Source of the DNA: Rhodococcus sp. P1Y
GTDB taxonomy: Bacteria; Actinomycetota; Actinomycetes; Mycobacteriales; Mycobacteriaceae
Assembly (NCBI RefSeq): GCF_003641205.1
Contig: NZ_CP032762.1
Location: 1,364,001 to 1,428,000 of the forward strand
DNA length: 64,000 bases
Reading direction: 5' to 3'
The notes below the pieces were generated by a model. The model ran no database searches. It saw only the letters and a program-made list of their open reading frames with translations, and had not been told where the DNA came from. Both the position numbers and the translations under genes were made by a program. Each line of letters starts with the position of its first letter. Position 1 is the stretch's first letter. Positions 57,631 through 64,000 of the stretch are shown piece by piece.

Positions 57631-58689
57631 ATGTCACGAACGCCTTCTCGGCTGAGAACCCGTCTCGTATCCGTTGCTGCCGCGGTCGGTATTGCCGCAG
57701 GCTCCGTTGTTGCGGGCGCTGCGCCCGCAGCTGCTGCGCCGGGATCGGGTTTCGGCTTCGCCGCAGGCGGGACGCTGCTGACCCTGCCGCAGGGAGACCT
57801 GGATCGTGAGCTGGACGCTGCCGCGAATCTGGGAGCAGAGTGGCTTCGTGTCGAGGTCAGCTGGCGCAACGTGGAGCCCCAGCTCGGCGTCTTAGACTGG
57901 TCCAATGTGGACCGAGTTATCGAGTCGGCGAATCGCCACGGCATTCAGGTCCTCGGCCTCGTGAGCTACGCGCCTTCATGGGCTCAGGTGCCCGGGCCGT
58001 GGACGTTGACGCCCGGCGGCCGCCCGGCGGACCCGCAGGCCTTCGGTAACTTCGCTGGTCGCGCCGCCGAACGGTACGCGTCGACGGTCAGTCACTGGGA
58101 GATCTGGAACGAGCCGAACCTCCCGCTGTTCTTCTCACCCATGCCCGACGTCGACGCCTATGCGGCGATCCTGCGAGCGTCCTACGGTGCGATTCACGCG
58201 GCTGTCCCCGGCGCCACCGTGATCAGCGGCGGCGTTGCGATCGGCAACAACACGGCGGTCACCATCGCGCCCGAGACGTTCGTCGACGAGCTGTACAAGC
58301 GTGGCGCTGCGAGTTACACGGACGCGATCGCCGTGCACCCCTACACCTTCCCGTTCACCCCGTACGACGACCAGCTCGGCAACTGGAACGACGTTGCCGC
58401 GGTGCGCGACGTGCTGGTACGCAACGGCGACGCCGGCAAGAAGATCTGGATCACCGAGTTCGGCGCGCCCACCGGCGTCGCTCCTGACGCCGTGAACGAC
58501 GGCCAGCAGGCGCGAATTCTCGCGGACGGCATCACGGCGTCGGAGGGCGTCGACTTCACCGGCCCGATTTTCGTGTACTCGATCAGGGACAACGGCCCTG
58601 ACCTTGCCGACCGTGAACAGAACTTCGGTGTGCTGCGGGGCGACTTCTCGGAGAAGCCGTCTGCAGACGTCCTGCGCAACGCCAATTAG
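57631..58689 (+). CDS. Secreted glycoside hydrolase, GH39/GH5-like (clan A)
   Basis: A 352-residue enzyme. The Sec signal peptide (MSRTPSRLRTRLVSVAAAVG, then PAAAAPG) ends near residue 36. The TIM-barrel catalytic acid/base Glu lies in HWEIWNEPN and the nucleophile Glu in IWITEFGAPT; VSWRNVEPQLGVLDWS is an early barrel strand. This is the layout of clan-A retaining glycosidases. It has no C-terminal module, unlike its two paralogs. The start ATG at 57631 has a weak AAGG. It converges on the second glycosidase gene with a 4-bp stop overlap. Probably acts on cell-surface or environmental polysaccharide. Confidence 0.87.
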   Translation: MSRTPSRLRTRLVSVAAAVGIAAGSVVAGAAPAAAAPGSGFGFAAGGTLLTLPQGDLDRELDAAANLGAEWLRVEVSWRNVEPQLGVLDWSNVDRVIESANRHGIQVLGLVSYAPSWAQVPGPWTLTPGGRPADPQAFGNFAGRAAERYASTVSHWEIWNEPNLPLFFSPMPDVDAYAAILRASYGAIHAAVPGATVISGGVAIGNNTAVTIAPETFVDELYKRGAASYTDAIAVHPYTFPFTPYDDQLGNWNDVAAVRDVLVRNGDAGKKIWITEFGAPTGVAPDAVNDGQQARILADGITASEGVDFTGPIFVYSIRDNGPDLADREQNFGVLRGDFSEKPSADVLRNAN

Positions 58690-60206
58690 TAGCGCGTAAC
58701 CGACGTTCCGGTGGTGGGCGACCACACGATGCGCCCGCGTTCGAAGTCCACTGCCCGACTGGCTGTTCCGTTGTACGCGTACTCGTCGGTCTTGGGGAAA
58801 CCAAGGACGTCCGTATAGGCGGCGAGGATGGCCCCGTACACGGCATGGGTACCGGTCGACGTCTGACTGAAAATCCGGAATCCGCCCGGGATGTCGAAGT
58901 CCTGGCGGCCGTTGGCGAATGCGTTCACCGGCACGAGCTTCCAGTAGCGAGCCAATGTTCCGACGGCGGGTGGGGAATTGAACCACCCGTTGTTGGTCAA
59001 GAACCGTGTGCCGTTCTCGTGTTCCTGTCCGAAGCCTGCGGTGAGGGCGTACACGGGGAGGACGGCACCGCCGAGCGACGGGTCGGTGTTCGCGGCGAAC
59101 ACCGAGCCCTCCTCACGCTGAGGCATTCCCATGCTCTGTAGAGCCTGCACACCCCAGATCGCTGTCTTCGGGGTGTAGTCGGTGCGAACTACTCCGAAGG
59201 TGTCCTCGGTGTGAGTGCTGCCCGAATTGGTGTCACGCACGGTGTAGACGTAGAACGGTCCTGCGTAGGACACCTCGGTCCACTCACGCAGGCAGGCCAT
59301 GATCAGGTCGGCCTGAGCCTGCTCGGACATGACAGACGTGGGCGCGCCGTATTCGGTGATCCAAATCTTCTTTGCGCCGTCGCCCTTGGCTTTCATCATT
59401 TGGTGCATCTGCAACATCTGACGCATCGGCGAATTGTCGTAGAGCGCACCGAAGGAGAAGGGGTGCTCGAACTCGTAGGGGTGGAAGGACAATGCGTCGT
59501 AATAGCCTGCCAACCCGGCTGCGTACATCTGGGTGAGGAAATTGATGGCGTGGACTGTTCCGTCACCGTCGAACGTGGGTCCCAAAGCCCCGACTACGAC
59601 CGTTGCGTTCGGGTTCGCCGTCTTGATCGCCGGGTAGGCGGCTCGCACCATCTGCGTGTAGAAGGCGGCATCGGGGTTGGGGGAGAAGAACATGCGACCG
59701 TTGGGTTCGTTCCAGAGTTCGAAGGCCGAGATCTTTCCGACGTAACGGCGGGCGCATGTCGATGCGAACGTAGCGAACAGGGCGGCCGTCTTGGGACGAG
59801 CCGTGGGCAACGGATTGGTTCCAAAGGCGGCCCACTTCGGACAGGACAGAAGGATGGCGAGGACCTGCAGGTTTCGTGCTCGAGCGGCATTGACGATGTA
59901 ATCGACCATTACCCAGTCGAACGTGTTCTGGGTTGGCTGAACGAAGTACCACATGATGTCGATGCGGACGATGGTTCCACCTGAGGCGACGATGGCATCG
60001 AGCGTCGCGTTGACGTCGGTTTGCGTGCCGAAGAGAATATTCGAGCCGAGGGAGTATCCGACGGGAAAGGAATACCCGGCTGCGAGCTCCACCTCGGTCG
60101 AGGCGACACGCGTGGGACGCGTCGTGGCACCCGCGATCGCGAGTGCACCGAGACCGGCGGTAGCAGTTGCGGCGCCGATGAAGTCGCGTCGGGAATAGTC
60201 GGGCAT
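58686..60206 (-). CDS. Tat-exported glycoside hydrolase with LGFP-like C-terminal repeat
   Basis: A 506-residue protein. The twin-arginine signal YSRRDFIGAATATAGLGAL starts at residue 4, with no lipobox. The catalytic residues are in FELWNEPNGRMFF (acid/base Glu) and IWITEYGAPTS (nucleophile Glu). From about residue 420 a module follows that includes GGFRIFSQTSTGTHAVYGAI and LGFPKTDEYAY, resembling LGFP cell-wall-binding repeats of mycolic-acid bacteria. The start at 60206 begins the signal; an upstream frame to 60335 has no support. It is related to the lipoprotein at 60446 and to the convergent neighbour. Export of a folded enzyme with a wall-binding module is consistent with a cell-wall function. 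Confidence 0.88.
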   Translation of the reverse strand: MPDYSRRDFIGAATATAGLGALAIAGATTRPTRVASTEVELAAGYSFPVGYSLGSNILFGTQTDVNATLDAIVASGGTIVRIDIMWYFVQPTQNTFDWVMVDYIVNAARARNLQVLAILLSCPKWAAFGTNPLPTARPKTAALFATFASTCARRYVGKISAFELWNEPNGRMFFSPNPDAAFYTQMVRAAYPAIKTANPNATVVVGALGPTFDGDGTVHAINFLTQMYAAGLAGYYDALSFHPYEFEHPFSFGALYDNSPMRQMLQMHQMMKAKGDGAKKIWITEYGAPTSVMSEQAQADLIMACLREWTEVSYAGPFYVYTVRDTNSGSTHTEDTFGVVRTDYTPKTAIWGVQALQSMGMPQREEGSVFAANTDPSLGGAVLPVYALTAGFGQEHENGTRFLTNNGWFNSPPAVGTLARYWKLVPVNAFANGRQDFDIPGGFRIFSQTSTGTHAVYGAILAAYTDVLGFPKTDEYAYNGTASRAVDFERGRIVWSPTTGTSVTRY

Positions 60207-60445
60207 CGGGTGTTCCTCATTTTCGAAGACCGGAGGACTGAATCGAGAAGTGGATGAACTCTCAACAGAAGTTATACACAGTCCAATTGGATTCTTCGCA
60301 ACTCGCGAAATTGCGAAAGAATGATTTGAGACCATTTTTATCTTGGCTATTCTTCAATTCGGCGGTTTTGTATACCGAAACTCGGTTTGCATACTCGAGC
60401 GCGATGCGCGCGTACCGCAAACGGCCGATTAAGCTGCAATCGGTT
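60207..60445. other. AT-rich intergenic region between two glycosidase genes
   Basis: About 240 bp with clearly lower G+C than the neighbours, for example ATTTTTATCTTGG and GTTATACACAG. It precedes the Tat-glycosidase start and follows the lipoprotein glycosidase stop. It probably holds the promoter of the 60206 gene. I recognise no consensus boxes or repeats. Confidence 0.45.
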
Positions 60446-61924
60446 TTATTTGCGCCGTACCTCTGCGGGGACGCCTGGCGACCACAGAATCGTGCCGAAC
60501 TCGAAGTCCATCCCGGTCCGAGCGGTGTCCGGGTCCGTGTACTCGTCGGTCACGGGGAATCCGAGGGTGATGTCCCATGCTTCGAGAATGGACCCGGATA
60601 CGACGTGTGTTCCGGTGTCCGGCCGGCTGAAAACCCGCAGTATGCCGTCGGATCTCAGATTCTGCATTCCGTTGATGAACATTCCGTACGGTACGCATTG
60701 AAGCTTGCGTGCGGCGGCGGCAACGGGAGCGGGGGAAGACGTGAATTCACCTCTACTCACAAACCTGGATCCGAGTTCGAATTCCTGCCCCAGGCCTTCC
60801 CCTATTCGGTAGACCGGACTTACCGGTGCGCCCAATTTCGGGTCCGCATTCGATCGAAAATACTCCGCGTCGGGACGCGCGGGGATTCCGGCGGACATGA
60901 GTGCCGTCAGTGCCGGGAGTGCGAGTTTCGGGCTGTAGTCGCTTCGTACGACGCCGAATGTGTCCTCCGGGTCGCTGGAATCGGTGTCACTGTCACGCAC
61001 GGTGTACACGTAGAACGAACCGTGGAACCCGACCTCCTGCCACTGCTGTAGCGACTCGGTGAGAAGATCGGCCGCGAGTTGCTCGTCGACATCGGTTGTG
61101 GGAAAACCGTACTCGGTGATCCATATGGGCTTGTGACCGTCGCCCCTGCTGGTCATGTACGCGTGCATGGCGATCATCTGCCGCATGGGAGACGACTCGT
61201 ACAGAGTGCCGTTGGCCAGCGGTGAGAGGTAGTCGTAGGGGTGGTAGGACAAGATGTCGAATGATCCCTGTGCACCCGCCGCATACATGGCCTCGAGAAA
61301 TTCGAGGGGTGCGATGTTGATGTCGGACGTGTCGGTGGAACCGAGCGCTCCCGCTACGACAACAGCGGCGGGGTCTGCGGCCTTGATCTCGCGGTGTGCG
61401 TCGATGAGCATCTGTGCGTAAATGTTCGGGTCCGGCGCAGGCTCGAAGAACAACTTGCCGTTCGGTTCGTTCCAGACCTCGTAGTGCGAGATGGTGCCGC
61501 GGTAGCGATCGGCGACGAGCCCCGCGAACTTTCCGTAGCGCTCGGCGGACAACGGGCGAGCGGTGTGCTTGTCGACGGCACCCGCCCACGCCGGTGTGTT
61601 GGTGATGGTGGCGAGGACCGTGAGGCCGCGTTCGGTGGCGTACTCGACGAGTCTGTCCGTCGGTTGCCAGTCGAAGCTTCCCTCGAACGGCTCGGTGAAG
61701 GTCCAGGACACGTCGATACGGACCGAGTCGACACCGCTCGTCACCACTGTGTCGAAGATGCGGACGAGGTCGGCGTCATCGGCCCACAGGGCGGAAGACC
61801 CGAGCGAGAATCCGACCGGATGCATCGGTCTCGCAACAGGGGCGGGCTTTTCGGTCTCTGTGCTGCTGCAGGCAGCGAGAAGAAGGCTCGCAGCCGTCGC
61901 GCCGATGAAGGCCCGGCGGGTCAT
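60446..61924 (-). CDS. Tat-exported glycoside hydrolase lipoprotein
   Basis: A 492-residue protein beginning MTRRAFIGATAASLLLAACSS, a short twin-arginine signal with lipobox LAAC (Cys19). The clan-A catalytic Glu residues are in HYEVWNEPNGKLFF and IWITEYGFPTT. The C-terminal third again carries an LGFP-like module with RVFSRPDTGTHVVSGSI and LGFPVTDEYTDP. It is most similar to the product of 58686-60206 (shared EDTFGVVRSDYSPK and related segments). Tat plus lipid anchor indicates a folded, surface-bound enzyme. The substrate is probably a cell-wall or capsular polysaccharide, by context. Confidence 0.88.
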   Translation of the reverse strand: MTRRAFIGATAASLLLAACSSTETEKPAPVARPMHPVGFSLGSSALWADDADLVRIFDTVVTSGVDSVRIDVSWTFTEPFEGSFDWQPTDRLVEYATERGLTVLATITNTPAWAGAVDKHTARPLSAERYGKFAGLVADRYRGTISHYEVWNEPNGKLFFEPAPDPNIYAQMLIDAHREIKAADPAAVVVAGALGSTDTSDINIAPLEFLEAMYAAGAQGSFDILSYHPYDYLSPLANGTLYESSPMRQMIAMHAYMTSRGDGHKPIWITEYGFPTTDVDEQLAADLLTESLQQWQEVGFHGSFYVYTVRDSDTDSSDPEDTFGVVRSDYSPKLALPALTALMSAGIPARPDAEYFRSNADPKLGAPVSPVYRIGEGLGQEFELGSRFVSRGEFTSSPAPVAAAARKLQCVPYGMFINGMQNLRSDGILRVFSRPDTGTHVVSGSILEAWDITLGFPVTDEYTDPDTARTGMDFEFGTILWSPGVPAEVRRK

Positions 61925-61976
61925 GCGAGTGTCGAGAGCGTTCAGAGCCTGTCACCACCCGTTTCGAGGTGGAGCG

Positions 61977-63266
61977 TCACGCGCGCCATCGCATAGCCGG
62001 TTTCTCGATGAACCGAAACGTGAGGCTTGCCAGCACGAGTGTGATCAGCGAGATGGCGACGAAGCCCCACACGAGGCCCAGGAGCGAATTCTGAACCGGC
62101 AGATGGAGTCGTTCGGCCATGATCATGACCGGGTAGTGCCAGAGGTACATCGACAATGAGACGGTGCCGGCGTATTTCAGTGGCCGCCAATCGGTTGCTT
62201 TGGCCAGTACGGATTCCTCCCCGCGAGCCAGCGGAGCGATGATCAGCAGGATGAGCGACGCTGCTGCGACCGAGAAGAACGTCGGTAGATAGCGTGAACC
62301 GAGAACGAACGCAGCGAGACTGGCGAACGTGAAGGCGAACATCGAGGCAGCGAGCGTCCATTGCAATCGGACAGTAGACCATGCCTGTTTCGCCCCGTGG
62401 CCGAGGGCGACGTAGACGACGGCAGCGATCATTCCGATGGCGAAATTGTCGGCAAGCGCCAGGAAGCTGCGCGAGAGTACGGCGATCCAATTGGGGCCCC
62501 AATAGGCTTCCAGCGGTGTGTATTCGGGGTGTGCGGCCTGCAGAACGCCGACGAGATAGTTGGTGACCACGCCGATCACGATCAGCACGCCCGGCCCGAT
62601 CAGTGCCAGGCGATACGGCGACATCTTCAGCCGCCCGCGCATCGCGAACGTCGCCAAGCCGACGATCGGGAGCACGAGATAGAAGCCCCACTCGGTGGTG
62701 AGCGACCAGGCCGGATTCAGTCCGGTCTGCAGCGTCGACGGGAACAGCGACTGCGTGAGTGTGAACTGCGCGAGCAGGTCGAGAGGATCGGTGATCATTC
62801 CGGTGCCCTCGTCACCGTCCGCCCATCCCACGGTCACCGGACTGACGAGGTAGGAGGCCTGGAGTACGAAGTTGCTGATGACGAAGATGAACAAGTAGGC
62901 GGGGAAGACGCGTCGAATCCGACTGACGAAGTACTTTCCGGTCGCGGGGGCATTCGACCCGGTGACGAGCTTCTTCACGAACGGCAGGTACAGCAAGAAC
63001 CCCGACAGCACGAAGAAGAAGGTCAGCGCCTGCCCGAGGAAGTCCAGACGCGTCGCGTCGAGAATTCCCGGCGTGTAGTGCACAGTGACGTGCACGAGAA
63101 TGACGGAGAGGCAAGCAACTCCACGCGGACCCTCCAAACCTGCCAGCCACATGCGTTTCGGGCCCGCTGCAGTGGTGGGTGCGGCCGTGGCACCGCCGGC
63201 GATACCACCGGCGGCTTCGGGCTCGGGGACCTCGGCGATGTCGTCGGGCTTGCGATGTCTAGACAT
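61977..63266 (-). CDS. Acyltransferase 3 family membrane protein (OafA/YrhL type)
   Basis: A 429-residue protein with about ten membrane helices after a 38-residue hydrophilic start. LEGPRGVACLSVILVHVTVH, FFFVLSGFLLYLPFV and RRVFPAYLFIFV are the conserved OafA-type segments. These enzymes O-acetylate or O-acylate surface glycans. It lies 52 bp upstream of the glycosidase lipoprotein, and its start overlaps the O-antigen ligase-type gene by 8 bp, so all are likely one transcript. It may modify the polymer made by the neighbour. The start is ATG at 63266. Confidence 0.9.
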   Translation of the reverse strand: MSRHRKPDDIAEVPEPEAAGGIAGGATAAPTTAAGPKRMWLAGLEGPRGVACLSVILVHVTVHYTPGILDATRLDFLGQALTFFFVLSGFLLYLPFVKKLVTGSNAPATGKYFVSRIRRVFPAYLFIFVISNFVLQASYLVSPVTVGWADGDEGTGMITDPLDLLAQFTLTQSLFPSTLQTGLNPAWSLTTEWGFYLVLPIVGLATFAMRGRLKMSPYRLALIGPGVLIVIGVVTNYLVGVLQAAHPEYTPLEAYWGPNWIAVLSRSFLALADNFAIGMIAAVVYVALGHGAKQAWSTVRLQWTLAASMFAFTFASLAAFVLGSRYLPTFFSVAAASLILLIIAPLARGEESVLAKATDWRPLKYAGTVSLSMYLWHYPVMIMAERLHLPVQNSLLGLVWGFVAISLITLVLASLTFRFIEKPAMRWRA

Positions 63267-64000
63267 GCTCCACCTTCTGATCCGTCACGGAGGCTCCGTT
63301 CTTTTCGGGCACTAACCCGTCGGCTGCCACGAACACCAGCAACACGACGAAAGCCATCGTGACGGGCGCGTGAGTGACGACGGGGAAGTCCAATTGCAGT
63401 GCGACGAGGGAGAACCCGACCAAGGCCGCGCCCGTGATGCCGGACTCCCACGCAGGCTTTCGCGCGTTTCGGTGCGCGACGACAAAGCCTGCGGCGAGCA
63501 CCAACACGAATGCGATCCCGACGAGGATGCCTCCTCGATAGATCGACACCAGGGGAGAGTTGGCCACGTAGTTGGCGTTGTATCCCGCGACCTCGTCGGT
63601 GAACTCCGCTATGCCCCAACCCTTGCCGAACAGCCAATGGCCGCTCATGGACGCGGGGAAGTCGCTCAGTGCGGCAGCGCGGTCGGTGGTGCCCTTGTCG
63701 TCGGATCCGAACGAGTTCAGGATGCGATCGGCGACGGCGGGTACCGATAGTGCTGCTGCGCCGAGCGCGATGCCGCCGGCGAGAATGCCGAGGCGTGCAT
63801 CGGTGCGCAGGCGCTGGAACACCAGGTACACCAGCGCAGCGACAACAACCGAGAACAGCGCACTCCGGCTCAACGTCACCAACAGCGCGCTGGCGAGCAG
63901 GCCGGAGAAGATCAGCCGCGGCCAACCGCGAAGCAGGGTGATGGCAAGCGCGAGTCCGACGAACGTGAAGATGCCTGCGACGTTCGGGTCGACGTAGGTT
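63259..64000 (-). CDS. O-antigen ligase/polymerase family membrane protein, partial
   Basis: The gene continues past the right edge, and about 247 residues of its C-terminal part are visible. Starting at the edge, the sequence YVDPNVAGIFTFVGLALAI is characteristic of O-antigen ligase/Wzy-like proteins, followed by SRSALFSVVVAALVYLV. A large loop holds DDKGTTDRAAALSDFPA and GYNANYVANSPLVSIYRGG. Several membrane helices are present, and the end is a short polar tail. These proteins polymerise or ligate surface polysaccharide. It overlaps the acyltransferase gene, indicating one operon with the glycosidase lipoprotein gene. Confidence 0.82.
   Translation of the reverse strand, partial: TYVDPNVAGIFTFVGLALAITLLRGWPRLIFSGLLASALLVTLSRSALFSVVVAALVYLVFQRLRTDARLGILAGGIALGAAALSVPAVADRILNSFGSDDKGTTDRAAALSDFPASMSGHWLFGKGWGIAEFTDEVAGYNANYVANSPLVSIYRGGILVGIAFVLVLAAGFVVAHRNARKPAWESGITGAALVGFSLVALQLDFPVVTHAPVTMAFVVLLVFVAADGLVPEKNGASVTDQKVEHV

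Overview
The window is high-GC actinobacterial DNA. The best fit is Rhodococcus or a close relative in the Nocardiaceae. Pointers are a mycothiol-type ArsC, a DUF664/DinB protein and a TIGR03086-type protein, a 13E12-type HNH protein, an EspC-like/TPR-region/lipoprotein trio of the mycobacterial kind, LGFP-like repeats, many GTG starts and SigF-like promoters. It looks like chromosome carrying accessory blocks. There is one IS110-family element, and I see no rRNA, tRNA or CRISPR array.

Layout. 1-3.1 kb: arsenic operon (arsR, acr3, arsC, flavoprotein), cut by the left edge. 3.1-5.5 kb: a four-gene operon in which a Tat lipoprotein related to intradiol dioxygenases precedes its own tatA, tatC and a tatB that looks frameshifted. 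5.7-12.5 kb: small acidic protein, stress-type SDR, a large LuxR/ATPase regulator flanked by two paralogous membrane proteins, and a carotenoid oxygenase. 12.7-15.7 kb: Ser/Thr kinase with a Gly/Asn-rich tail and an EAL-DICT protein. 15.8-18.2 kb: two divergent citrate synthases, one with an N-terminal HTH, sharing a palindrome-rich promoter. 18.2-22 kb: SDR, two tandem-repeat patches, HNH protein and a DinB pseudogene. 22.2-23.5 kb: IS110-type insertion. 23.7-29.5 kb: membrane proteins, zinc ribbon, MarR/DinB-like pair and manganese catalase. 29.9-34.4 kb: two-component system, MHS transporter and a TAXI-type binding lipoprotein. 34.4-38.3 kb: EspC-like/TPR-region/lipoprotein operon. 38.4-41 kb: epimerase and a FAD-Rieske oxidoreductase. 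41-45 kb: hydrolase plus metallo-beta-lactamase, divergent from an FAH-family enzyme and its TetR regulator. 45-49.3 kb: ilvD, an XRE/MmyB-type regulator and an MHS transporter. 49.7-57 kb: a 1612-residue surface protein between two small secreted paralogs that share one C-terminal motif, then a broken methyltransferase. 57.3-64 kb: a cell-surface polysaccharide block with three related secreted glycosidases, an acyltransferase and an O-antigen ligase/polymerase cut by the right edge.

Regulation visible in the sequence. There are paired operators for the TetR (43257-43315) and MarR (27574-27611) regulators, an ArsR operator, a citrate-synthase palindrome cluster, and three SigF-like promoters, including a near-consensus one before manganese catalase. 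Together these suggest a soil or surface-living actinomycete with stress, metal and envelope functions.

The most unusual signals are four intergenic loci holding one 30-bp near-palindromic repeat family at gene ends, the Tat translocon linked to a Tat substrate, the HTH-fused citrate synthase opposite a palindromic promoter, and the giant surface protein with its two matched small secreted partners. Three genes look recently damaged: tatB, a DinB-family gene and a methyltransferase.
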